DNA from: an uncultured Oceanospirillaceae bacterium
GTDB lineage: Bacteria; Pseudomonadota; Gammaproteobacteria; Pseudomonadales; Balneatricaceae
DNA: 44,664 nt
Direction of reading: 5' to 3'
Assembly (NCBI GenBank): GCA_937136055.1
Contig: CAKZOD010000093.1
Span: forward strand, 1 to 44,664
The stretch's first letter is position 1, and each line of letters begins with the position of its first letter. The translations under genes were made by a program, and so were the position numbers. Below are positions 27,861-35,891 of this stretch, one piece after another. The notes under the pieces are model-generated. The model searched no databases. It was not told the DNA's origin and saw nothing but the letters and a program-made list of their open reading frames with translations.

Positions 27861-28838
27861 CTAAATCTCTAAAAAATCATTCATCAACTGCCCTTCCTCA
27901 CCTTCTTGGATGCTTTGCCAAACGATGTTAGCAGAGATATCACCTTTAGCGATGATTTGGTCTCGGTGCTGTTCTTGGCGTGCCGTCATATCATGATCTA
28001 GGCGCTTGACGCCAAATGGTACGCCATCTCTGAGCTTATTAATTGCTTTCACACGATTGCAACGGCTGCGAATAATCTGAGCCAACGCCCATAAATCTTT
28101 GCGTTTGCAGGTCGTATCATTAATTAAAAATGCGTGCAGCGTTTCTGGGTTTCGAAACACATTATCCATGCCATTGGTCTGCTTATTTATATTATCGAAC
28201 ACCCTATCCCAAATCGTCTTACTGCCCGATTCAACGCTCCAGTCTTCACCGCATTGGCGAAACAACTCGATAGGTCGGGTCTGTAACCATCCAGGAGTGC
28301 TCTCTAGCTTTTTAGTGACAATGTACCAGTGTAAACGGTGAGTAAATTCTCCATGGCGCTCCGCCACACCTATATCAGTCCAGTGATAACCATGTTTTAA
28401 CAAGTACTTACGAAAATCAGGTGGTTGAACAAAACCTGTTAGTAAAGGCGTTCCTGATGGTAGCCCCCCATCTTCTGTGTGATGCTCCTGATTAAACTCA
28501 TAGTTTGCCTCCCAAGTGTCAAGATACCCCTTCAAAATACCGCCAGTTTTATAGAAGGTACCTAATTTTTCCCCCGCGTAATGAACATCCTCTTTCACTA
28601 GCCGTCGTTTATATCCTCCAAAAAATGTCCCTGTGCGGCGCATTTCATTTGCCTCAGCAATTGTAATTAGCTCAGTGTTTAGTCTGGATAAGATATTAAT
28701 ACAGGCTTCTTTATCGGTTAGGTAAGAAGCTATTTTGGCAAAATCCAAGATATACGTTTTTTCAGCATAATCGCCTGAAAAATCGAGCATTGTCTCTAGC
28801 TCTTCCTGGATTTGAACGACGCTTTGAGTGGCTGGCAT
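27861..28838 (-). CDS. Unassigned T6SS cargo-segment protein, HGEFTHRLHW motif
   Basis: This soluble 325-residue protein has no signal peptide. The N-terminal helical part (about 1-75) is followed by a central region with LPSGTPLLTGFVQPPDFRK, then GYHWTDIGVAERHGEF and THRLHWYIVTKK (about 175-205). The C-terminal part has LHAFLINDTTCKRKDLWALA and QIIRSRCNRVKAINK. I loosely associate the HGE(F/Y)THR(L/I)xW pattern with Legionella LirA/MavJ-type effector homologues in other bacteria, but I cannot confirm this. Its conserved polar residues (His, Glu, Arg) could be catalytic. It sits between the propeller-like gene and the 508-residue candidate effector. Confidence 0.7.
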   Translation of the reverse strand: MPATQSVVQIQEELETMLDFSGDYAEKTYILDFAKIASYLTDKEACINILSRLNTELITIAEANEMRRTGTFFGGYKRRLVKEDVHYAGEKLGTFYKTGGILKGYLDTWEANYEFNQEHHTEDGGLPSGTPLLTGFVQPPDFRKYLLKHGYHWTDIGVAERHGEFTHRLHWYIVTKKLESTPGWLQTRPIELFRQCGEDWSVESGSKTIWDRVFDNINKQTNGMDNVFRNPETLHAFLINDTTCKRKDLWALAQIIRSRCNRVKAINKLRDGVPFGVKRLDHDMTARQEQHRDQIIAKGDISANIVWQSIQEGEEGQLMNDFLEI

Positions 28839-28866
28839 AATTTTCTATAACCTCTTCTACTTCTTG

Positions 28867-28886
28867 GTAACTAACTATCTAGTTAC
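28867..28886. other. Inverted repeat upstream of the 325-residue gene
   Basis: GTAACTA-ACTATC-TAGTTAC has perfect 7-bp arms, 28 bases before the start codon of the 325-residue gene (minus strand). The T-run ATTTTTCTCC lies on the plus-strand side, so it does not terminate the minus-strand operon. An operator or a 5' leader hairpin is possible. Confidence 0.35.
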
Positions 28887-28971
28887 ATTTTTCTCCTAAT
28901 TGAGCGGTATTTTTACCAATTCCCCGTAGGCAACTGATGGTGTTTTTCGTAAGCAATATCTGATTGAGCTC

Positions 28972-29880
28972 TTAACCAAGCCTTATCAAAGTCTGCCAAA
29001 GTCCTCCCTTATACTCATATAAATGCTTAGCGCCAATTGACCAAAGACATGCATTGCAACATTTTAGTCCATAAAAGCTTGAGTCTGTATTTTCACTTTC
29101 AATATCATCCACTAAGGCTAATTCAGAGTCCTCTATGCAATATAATCCAGCTACATTTGATACGAAGATTTGTTTTTCAAACTCACAGATGCCCCAGAAG
29201 TTCTCATCAGTTATATTATTTTCAATGATAGACCAACCACTAGCTTCACTACCGGATATGACAACCCCTTGGTTACCGCAAACAGCGACACCTGATTCCG
29301 TTACACAAGCATCATGCAAATCAAGGTTTGTCGGTAACTCAAGTTTTTTATAACTTCCCTTAGATATTAGATAAGCCATTCCCTTCCAGCCCCACACATA
29401 TGCACCTTCACTGGCGAAAAGCACTTTTTCAAAGCCTGTATAAGACAAGCCCTCTTGTTTTAAATTGATTGGGATTTCACGTGATTCCCATTTGAGTGCG
29501 TTTTTACTACCAAATAAATAATGCCCTCCACCAGCAATAAGATGTCCCTGCTCACTCGAGTAAGCATGAGATCTAAAAGCATTTATATTATTTTCATCCT
29601 CGATATAAGATAGCTCTTTTATATCAAGGCCATCGTACTGCCAAATAACCCCATCCTCTCCTAGGAAATAGCCCTCCCTTTCTACCCAAATCACATCAAC
29701 ACAGCTGGAAGGCACAAACACTCCCTTCGCAATTCCCTTTGAATACACTGCTAAAAAACTATGTGGCTCGCGCGCTTCAAATAGCTCATCGATTGATAAT
29801 ATTAGCAATCCAACCCCTTCAGATATCGGTGCCGCTGACACTAAAGAAATTCCGGGCTTGTCTAGTGAAATACTTTTCAT
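28972..29880 (-). CDS. Propeller-like protein, candidate immunity or adaptor
   Basis: This soluble 302-residue protein has no signal peptide. It shows recurring short beta motifs with aromatic and Gly turns (GYFLGEDGVIWQYDG; AYVWGWKGMAYLIS; CGNQGVVISGSEASGWSII; FVSNVAGLYCIEDSE; ACLWSIGAKHLYEYKGG), each about 40-50 residues apart, as in a beta-propeller of about six blades. It starts 33 bases after the DUF4150 toxin gene with a good ribosome site (AGAGGC). This position and soluble nature fit a cognate immunity protein. An adaptor role is the alternative. I do not recognise a named family. Confidence 0.7.
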   Translation of the reverse strand: MKSISLDKPGISLVSAAPISEGVGLLILSIDELFEAREPHSFLAVYSKGIAKGVFVPSSCVDVIWVEREGYFLGEDGVIWQYDGLDIKELSYIEDENNINAFRSHAYSSEQGHLIAGGGHYLFGSKNALKWESREIPINLKQEGLSYTGFEKVLFASEGAYVWGWKGMAYLISKGSYKKLELPTNLDLHDACVTESGVAVCGNQGVVISGSEASGWSIIENNITDENFWGICEFEKQIFVSNVAGLYCIEDSELALVDDIESENTDSSFYGLKCCNACLWSIGAKHLYEYKGGLWQTLIRLG

Positions 29881-29913
29881 ATTGCCTCTATCCTATTCAA
29901 TAAAGCAGTCGCT

Positions 29914-30978
29914 CTAGGTTAGCCAGCTATTGGCAAGACTTGCCGCTTGTTCAAACCGTGCTCGCTTTGGCGTGTTTTCTTTCCCTTGACCTGGTCCGTA
30001 TTGTGACATTGATACTTGTGCATCACTCTCTTGCACTTGTTTATGGTAATTCATTAACTGTCCATCTAAGCAATCAGCGCTACACTGTGGAAATGTATCA
30101 CTTGCTGTAATCGCCCCCACTAACGATACAATACCTAAATCCTGACTTTCTCCTTTGCCCCCTAGCTGATTTACGAAAGCCTTTCTTTTCCCCGATAGAG
30201 AGCCATGTGTACCGCTACCTGCTGCATGCCCTTGTACACACATCGTTGGAGCTTTATCACAATCATACTTATCCCAACCTGGTTTTTTAGGCCCTTTTTT
30301 TCTGTTTCCCCCTGTGACAATAAAAGACTTAACATCAATCAAATGATCTCCAGTAAAACCAGGGCAGCAGTTAGGAGAGCCTGACCCACCATAGGGAACC
30401 AATTGACATTTTTGAGCGGACTGGCAATCATTGTCAGCACATTTTGCGGCTTTGTCAGAGCCGTGCTTAGCGCAAGCATCTTCTGTGTTTTGCTTTTCCT
30501 TTGCGCAAGGGTCTTCAGAGTTTCCAGATGCATCTATTGCCATACTATCCATATATGGCCAAGGGGGCGTATCTCCGGGCATTGAGGCATGATTATTCGT
30601 CGTCATATCCAAATGCCTAGCGACATTCTTCCCTTCTACTTTCACATCCATAGACCACGCTTGAAAATAAACCTTGCCGGTGTTTTTACTGGTAATAACC
30701 CCTTTTTTTTGTGCGCAGCCCGCTTCATCTCCCATACTTTTTTTAAAGAAGGATTTATTTTTTAGGATGATTTCTTTATTGCTTATAACAACCTTTTTAC
30801 TGCCTTTATCTGTATCTGAAGCCATTCCAGTATTAGGATATGGAATAGGCACCCCCGGTGGTGTTGGAGGTACTTTATCAGGCGGGGTAAAGCACACATC
30901 AGGGAAAGCGCAAATGGTTTTACCAGCAGCTGCTTTACAAGCAATTTCACGGGTATTAGCAAACACACCATTAGCCAT
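29914..30978 (-). CDS. DUF4150 PAAR-like spike-tip protein with candidate nuclease toxin domain
   Basis: The N-terminal PAAR-like DUF4150 domain (about 1-145) carries VCFTPPDKVPPTPPGVPIPY, SDTDKGSKKVVISNK and the VARHLDMTTNNHASMPGD block; it caps the VgrG spike. A Cys-rich stretch follows (158-205). The C-terminal domain has CCPGFTGDHLI (204-213) and CVQGHAAGSGTHG (247-259), a variant of the pattern I know from His-rich GHH/HNH-like toxin ends on DUF4150 proteins. A nuclease effector is therefore inferred. Cys residues and His212, His251 and His258 may bind metal. Its ATG shares one base with the upstream stop (TAATG), and GGGGAG lies 6 bases before. Confidence 0.85.
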   Translation of the reverse strand: MANGVFANTREIACKAAAGKTICAFPDVCFTPPDKVPPTPPGVPIPYPNTGMASDTDKGSKKVVISNKEIILKNKSFFKKSMGDEAGCAQKKGVITSKNTGKVYFQAWSMDVKVEGKNVARHLDMTTNNHASMPGDTPPWPYMDSMAIDASGNSEDPCAKEKQNTEDACAKHGSDKAAKCADNDCQSAQKCQLVPYGGSGSPNCCPGFTGDHLIDVKSFIVTGGNRKKGPKKPGWDKYDCDKAPTMCVQGHAAGSGTHGSLSGKRKAFVNQLGGKGESQDLGIVSLVGAITASDTFPQCSADCLDGQLMNYHKQVQESDAQVSMSQYGPGQGKENTPKRARFEQAASLANSWLT

Positions 30979-32015
30979 TAACGACTCCCCACTTGTGCGT
31001 AAGTGACGATTGAGGCACCTCTTTTGCCATCGATATTACTGAAGTGGCAGAGAATATTATCGCCCTCACTATAATCATTTTCGCAAGCATGCTTTGCGTT
31101 GATGAAAATTGCAGGTCCTATAGCAGCGCCTATCTCGCCGATACAATCTGCAGGATGCCAAATATCAAAATTTTCTTGCGGTGTATGCAGTGTTCTCAAT
31201 AAAGCCAAACTGCTCTCTTTAAACCAGTACTGCTCACCAGAAACATCGACAATGCGAAAATCCAGTGATTCCATGGGTATTTGAGCATCATCTAGTGACT
31301 CTTTTATCGCTGCCACCAAGCCATCTGCTCTTAAAGGTAGCTCTGAGTCAATCGTGGCAGTTTCTACTGAGAAGCCTAACCCGGTACAAATCAGTTGTTT
31401 ATTTTCATTCGCTCTTGGCTTTTGCATCAACAGCGCACTAGCACCTTCCGCTGGAATAAAACCATTAGAATTGATACTTGTCAGCAAGCGCTCACCCTCT
31501 TCGTAATGCCTTAAAGCTGGAGCGGTGAGCAAGCTATCAACACCTGCAACTATGACTTGCTCTGTTGTCGTTTCATAAAGCATCGCTCTGGCTTGCTTTA
31601 TAGCCACTAAACCACCCACTCTGCCGTGCTCCACAAAAGTACTGTCTTTATGTAACTGAATATCCAACTCTTCCTGGATTTCAAAGAACACTTTATTGGC
31701 TAAATTTTCTACGCGCCCCGGGCGCTCTTTTTCAGCAAGGCAGATAATAATAGGCACAGACGCCAAATCTACTTGCCCTTGTTCTGCACACTCACTTAAC
31801 GCCATAGCCAGCATTTTGGCAAGCTTCCTTGTTCCTCGCCACGGTTTCTCCAAAGGTACTTCAGACCCTTGGATCCACTGTCCACCGGCATCCATAAAAC
31901 GCGTTTCTTGAAAATTATCAATCGCTGCACGTATCGCAGCACAACTACTCGCAGTATTCAGGCCGACACCTGTCACCATGCCTGTCGCTGTGATTGCAAT
32001 GGGCTGTCGGCTCAT
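30978..32015 (-). CDS. Ketosynthase-fold protein without catalytic residues
   Basis: The 345-residue protein has the beta-ketoacyl synthase (thiolase) fold: start IAITATGMVTGVGLNTAS, the middle block GFIPAEGASALLM (185-197), and GEIGAAIGPAIF (293-304). The active-site Cys position of TACxSG is GRVGG with Arg132, the HGTxT His is replaced (VDVSGEQY, 257-264), and the GHxxGAAG His is Glu294. It therefore cannot act as a condensing enzyme. A structural or chaperone role in cargo loading is inferred from its place between the DUF2169 gene and the DUF4150 gene. The start overlaps the upstream stop by 4 bases (ATGA). Confidence 0.85.
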   Translation of the reverse strand: MSRQPIAITATGMVTGVGLNTASSCAAIRAAIDNFQETRFMDAGGQWIQGSEVPLEKPWRGTRKLAKMLAMALSECAEQGQVDLASVPIIICLAEKERPGRVENLANKVFFEIQEELDIQLHKDSTFVEHGRVGGLVAIKQARAMLYETTTEQVIVAGVDSLLTAPALRHYEEGERLLTSINSNGFIPAEGASALLMQKPRANENKQLICTGLGFSVETATIDSELPLRADGLVAAIKESLDDAQIPMESLDFRIVDVSGEQYWFKESSLALLRTLHTPQENFDIWHPADCIGEIGAAIGPAIFINAKHACENDYSEGDNILCHFSNIDGKRGASIVTYAQVGSR

Positions 32016-33112
32016 AACATTTTTTCCTTTTCCTTATTGATATGAGCAAGTGATGGGTAGTAAGTTTTTCCTAAGGTACGTGCGCGCCACCAGCCCTTCG
32101 ATTTCTTACCTACAAGGATTTGCGGCACTTCAAAAATATTTTTCTTCAACACTAATGAGCTACGCCAAATTAAGCTAAATGTCCCTAAATCAGGCTCAAT
32201 TATTAGTGTATCAATGACCGCTTTTTTATGTTCATCCTGCCCTTTTGTCCGAAAAAAAACCAAAGGCACTTCTATGGCTGGTAGGGTAAAGCTCACTTTA
32301 CCTTGTTTCGTAAAGTTCAATAATTGCACTAGCTCTCCACCTTGCAAATAATTACATTGCTGATCAGGAGGGGCTGATTGAAAGTAGCGATCATCAAAGT
32401 CCGCAGGTAAAAAAGGAAACACATCATCAATCCACTGCTGATCGTAGGTGCCTGCATACTGAGCGCGCTCAGGCCATGCTCTTCCAATGGGTCCAAAAGC
32501 CACCGGCTTATAACTACCGTTTGGGTTACTGACATTTACCCCGCGCTCTTGAGTGTTAGGTAATGGTGTATTGTGCACAAGATTACTTTGTAAATTGCAG
32601 TGAAAACCTTTACCAAAAGGATTGGCCATATAAGCATCGCGCTTATCTGCATCGGGATGAAACTCGTCAATACCGCCAAAAGCCACATCGTAGCTGATCG
32701 GCATTTTTTGAAAGGGCTGCGCTCTAGTCGCTCCAATACCACCACTGCCAGTAAACCAAAAGCGATTGCCAACCACTTCGATCACTTTAGTGATACTGGC
32801 AACTTTTACTCCCACCTCAATGGCAGTCACTTTTTTACCTGTAGGTGCATGCGCAGAGCCGTTAATGAGCACATCGCATTTAGGCTTAAAAGGCGCATAT
32901 TCTGATTCATAGGTAACGGCAGAATAACCGGCTTCACCACTAAATTGATCGGCTTCTACAATTGGCAACTGACTTTCACACAGCCTCGGTTTTGTGCCAT
33001 CTAGCGGTATATTAAATGTCCCTTTAACGACCACTACAATGCTTTCCCTGCCGGTTTTATCCATCCCCATGGTATAACCTGTCAGCATCTGCGTTGCATT
33101 GAGCAATTCCAT
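32012..33112 (-). CDS. DUF2169 family T6SS adaptor
   Basis: The 366-residue protein is of the DUF2169 family, which accompanies VgrG and DUF4150 genes and acts as a loading adaptor in characterised systems. Visible blocks are the start LLNATQMLTGYTMGMDKTGR, ESIVVVVKGTFNIP, KPKCDVLINGSAHAPTGK, FQKMPISYDVAFGG, NPFGKGFHC, and FGPIGRAWPERAQYAGTYDQ followed by a W-[IL]-[DE]-D segment and PFLPADFDDRYFQSAP. It is translationally coupled by an ATGA overlap to the ketosynthase-fold gene, which suggests a stable complex of the two. Confidence 0.92.
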   Translation of the reverse strand: MELLNATQMLTGYTMGMDKTGRESIVVVVKGTFNIPLDGTKPRLCESQLPIVEADQFSGEAGYSAVTYESEYAPFKPKCDVLINGSAHAPTGKKVTAIEVGVKVASITKVIEVVGNRFWFTGSGGIGATRAQPFQKMPISYDVAFGGIDEFHPDADKRDAYMANPFGKGFHCNLQSNLVHNTPLPNTQERGVNVSNPNGSYKPVAFGPIGRAWPERAQYAGTYDQQWIDDVFPFLPADFDDRYFQSAPPDQQCNYLQGGELVQLLNFTKQGKVSFTLPAIEVPLVFFRTKGQDEHKKAVIDTLIIEPDLGTFSLIWRSSLVLKKNIFEVPQILVGKKSKGWWRARTLGKTYYPSLAHINKEKEKML

Positions 33113-33141
33113 CTCATTTACACCTACTACTTTTAAACTAT

Positions 33142-33609
33142 TTAATTCAACTGTACTGAGCCGCCTTTTATTCGATTCGCACCACTAGAGCGGCTTAGCA
33201 AATAACTGCCACGGATTAATATTTTGCCTGCTTTGGTCAAAGTGATACTGGCTTTACCACAACGTAATGTAATGTCTTTTTTGGCGCTCAATGATATCGA
33301 TTCACCATCCATTTCAACGTTTAAAGGTAATTGTTGGGGAGCTGGTTGTGCAGCTGTGACCCGACCTTGAATGCGACCTATAATGAGTGGTCTAGCAGCA
33401 TCCCCCGATTCAAATAACAAAGCGACCTCGCGGCCTATATCGTCAGCTGTTAACAGCACTGTAGAGCGCGCTGCGATAGCTATTTCACTCAGGCTGTTTG
33501 GGAAGACGACCAAGGGCACACCTTGATTATCAATACCTGCAAGCACACCAATCACAACATCGGATAATGCCGTATTAGCCTGTGTATCACTGCTTCGATC
33601 AATAGACAT
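33142..33609 (-). CDS. DUF6484 family T6SS protein
   Basis: This 155-residue soluble protein has VIGVLAGIDNQGVPLVVFPN at about 20-40 and the VALLFESGDAARPLIIGRIQ block, which I place in DUF6484. The second half (about 98-150) resembles the end of the VgrG spike: ISLSAKKDITLRCGKASITL then TKAGKILIRGSYLLS, the same pattern as the ITIKCGKAEISMKKDGTVVI segment of the neighbouring VgrG. It may add to the spike or help cargo dock on it. A GGGGG ribosome site lies 5 bases before the ATG. Confidence 0.85.
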   Translation of the reverse strand: MSIDRSSDTQANTALSDVVIGVLAGIDNQGVPLVVFPNSLSEIAIAARSTVLLTADDIGREVALLFESGDAARPLIIGRIQGRVTAAQPAPQQLPLNVEMDGESISLSAKKDITLRCGKASITLTKAGKILIRGSYLLSRSSGANRIKGGSVQLN

Positions 33610-33639
33610 AACTACCCCCAGATATCACTTTCACTGTAC

Positions 33640-35859
33640 TTAATTTTGTAGAATTTTTTTCCCTTTCATAACAATATTCTTGCTGGCTTTCGCATTCATT
33701 TTACCGCTGGCCTCAAAACTAATATCTTTGCCTTTAATCACCACTGTACCGTCTTTTTTCATTGATATTTCAGCTTTCCCGCATTTGATGGTGATGGCGT
33801 CCCCCGCTTCAATCACTAAGTTTTGACCGACATTTAGACTGTCATCTTTACCCACACTACTCGTGCGATTATCGCCAATGCTTAAACTCTGATCTTTCGC
33901 GATTTGCTTGGTTTGCCCAGCTCCAATCTTAAAGGTTTGATCAGAGCCCACTTCAACACTTTGAGAGCTACCAATATTAATGCTTTGTGTTGCTCCAATT
34001 TTGGTACTCTGCTTGGCACCTATTTCTATACCTTGCAAACCACCTATAACAATATTTTGCGCAGCTGCTATATTTATCGCTTCGTTTGCTTTTATTGTAT
34101 GAGAGCGGCTAGCGCCTACTGTAATACTCTCATTGACAGCAACACTACGGGTGCGGTTAGCTCCAACACTTAACTTCTCATCAGCCCCCACAGTTTCAGT
34201 GCGATTATTACCAACACTCTCCGTTTGATCATTGCCGATTACTGCACTTTGATCATTGCCAACCTCTAAGCTTTGATCATTGCCGATTGTGGTCGTCTCG
34301 TTGTTACCGATGTTTTGTGTTTTGCTATTTTTAACCAGAATTTTTTGATTTTTTTCCGCCTGAAAATAAAGCTCTTCACTGCCTTTTTTATCTTCTAAAC
34401 GGATTTCATTAAAATTGCTGGCACTTCCCCCTGTTGTGCTTTGCGACTTAATACCACTTTGAGTCTTGTTATCTGGCAGGCTATAAGTCGGCATATTCTG
34501 ATCGTTATACACACGCCCAGTAATAATTGGCTTATCAGGATCCCCTTCTAAAAACTCGACTATTACCTCATGCCCTATTCGCGGGATAAACTGAGCTCCC
34601 CACTTTGGCCCCGCCCAAATTTGCTGCACACGCACCCAACACGAACTATTGTCATCATTTTTTCCCAACCTATCCCAGTGAAACTGCACTTTCACTCGGC
34701 CGTATTCATCTGGATAAATATCTTCACCTGCCGGCCCCACTACAATTGCCGTTTGTGAGCCTTGCACTATAGCTTTAGGTGTCGTACTGGTGGCTCGAAA
34801 TGCTGTGTCAGAAGTAATGGCGTTAAAATCGCAGCGATACTCCTCTTCCTCTACATCGTTTTGGCTATTGTATTCATTGGATTTGAGACGGTAATTGGCA
34901 GCTGTCACTAAATATTCATCGTTCTGATCATCTCGAGGATGATCTATAAGTTTAAATTTTCCACCTACACTCATATTCAGCGCATCTGTTTGTGCTTTCA
35001 TACATTGAAAACCAACCTGTTGTTCTTCTATTCTCGTTTGCGCGTAACTCCCACCTAAATCTGTCTCAGTGTAACCTCCGGGGTAGTCATACAACTTATT
35101 CTCAGATTGAGCATGATTTCGAGCGATCACGCGTTTCATCTGCAAGTCATTTTTAGGTTTTATAAAATCAAAATCTGTATGGGTGTAGCTCGTCGGTTTC
35201 ATGTTGGAGCTAAAATACCAATTCGTCACAGTAGCGATGCCCAGCGCCTGCTCTAAACCAACAAGATGATAAGGCAAGGTGCTTTCACCTTGTAATTTCT
35301 GGTGACCAGATATGCTATCAGCCAACACTAAAATATGTTTGTCCTGATGGTGAGTGAAGTAATAATAAATCCCTTCTCGCTCCATTAAACGACTGACAAA
35401 ATTAAAAGCGCTCTCACGATACTGTACGCAGTATTCAAGCGCCGGATAGGCTTGAGTTGTCAATAAATCATAATCACCAAAACCATGGTCATCAAACACC
35501 TCACAGATAATCTCAGGAACACTGATATTTTGAAAAATTTTGCAATCACAAGTCAGTGTCAGCAACCAAAACCAAGGATTGATAACCGCTTCATAAACGG
35601 CATAGCCTCCTTGAGATCTGTCCACTTGATTGAGCTGAGTGATATACCCATTAAAGTATCTCTCTTCACCTTCTCCCAACAGCATAGTGACTGTCGCTTT
35701 TTGCCCTAAAATTTCATCCACTACGAGCTCTTCACTCGGGCTATATAGTTTCAATCGATAGTGAAACAGGCGCCCCAGCTCCTCGCGCCCATCCATTTCC
35801 ACGAATAACAACTCGCCTTCAGCTAACGCTGTTTGTATAGTGAATTGCCTAGCATTCAT
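33640..35859 (-). CDS. vgrG: VgrG (TssI) spike protein
   Basis: VgrG trimers form the puncturing spike of the T6SS. The N-terminal gp27-like part (about 1-390) has LLTLTCDCKIFQNISVPEII, YCVQYRESAFNFVSRLMERE and GIYYYF. The gp5 OB-fold follows (VVGPAGEDIYPDEYGRVKVQ, FHWDR, SCWVRVQQIWAGPKWG, FIPRIGHEVIVEFLEGDPDK). Residues 514-681 are 21 eight-residue repeats of the form xxx[IV]GxxQ that build the beta-helical needle. The C-terminus is short (KKILQN) with no added toxin domain, so cargo must be carried by the DUF4150 protein or adaptors. Confidence 0.97.
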   Translation of the reverse strand: MNARQFTIQTALAEGELLFVEMDGREELGRLFHYRLKLYSPSEELVVDEILGQKATVTMLLGEGEERYFNGYITQLNQVDRSQGGYAVYEAVINPWFWLLTLTCDCKIFQNISVPEIICEVFDDHGFGDYDLLTTQAYPALEYCVQYRESAFNFVSRLMEREGIYYYFTHHQDKHILVLADSISGHQKLQGESTLPYHLVGLEQALGIATVTNWYFSSNMKPTSYTHTDFDFIKPKNDLQMKRVIARNHAQSENKLYDYPGGYTETDLGGSYAQTRIEEQQVGFQCMKAQTDALNMSVGGKFKLIDHPRDDQNDEYLVTAANYRLKSNEYNSQNDVEEEEYRCDFNAITSDTAFRATSTTPKAIVQGSQTAIVVGPAGEDIYPDEYGRVKVQFHWDRLGKNDDNSSCWVRVQQIWAGPKWGAQFIPRIGHEVIVEFLEGDPDKPIITGRVYNDQNMPTYSLPDNKTQSGIKSQSTTGGSASNFNEIRLEDKKGSEELYFQAEKNQKILVKNSKTQNIGNNETTTIGNDQSLEVGNDQSAVIGNDQTESVGNNRTETVGADEKLSVGANRTRSVAVNESITVGASRSHTIKANEAINIAAAQNIVIGGLQGIEIGAKQSTKIGATQSINIGSSQSVEVGSDQTFKIGAGQTKQIAKDQSLSIGDNRTSSVGKDDSLNVGQNLVIEAGDAITIKCGKAEISMKKDGTVVIKGKDISFEASGKMNAKASKNIVMKGKKILQN
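33817..34320 (-). repeat. 24-bp tandem repeats in vgrG encoding the needle
   Basis: There are 21 consecutive imperfect 24-base units, each coding for eight residues such as SLEVGNDQ, SAVIGNDQ, SINIGSSQ. The protein pattern has Ile/Val at position 4, Gly at 5 and Gln/Glu/Arg at 8. The most 5' copies (34201-34320) are closest to one another in DNA, sharing a 'ttgatcattgcc' core. Confidence 0.9.
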
Positions 35860-35891
35860 CTTAAAAATTCATCCTTTTCACCTTCGTCAAG

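Noticed and set aside
28867..28886. Terminator separating the 302- and 325-residue genes
   Set aside because: The T-run is on the plus-strand side of the hairpin while both genes are on the minus strand.
30978..32015. Active beta-ketoacyl synthase in a fatty acid or polyketide pathway
   Set aside because: All three catalytic residues are replaced and no acyl carrier protein, reductase or transferase gene is nearby.
33904..34173. Plus-strand open frame of 89 codons within vgrG
   Set aside because: It is a shadow of the repeat region on the opposite strand with no ribosome site and a Cys/Asn-rich composition typical of an antisense frame.
33817..34320. Regular 24-base repeats that could suggest a CRISPR-like array
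   Set aside because: The units are contiguous without spacers and in frame with the VgrG eight-residue needle repeat.
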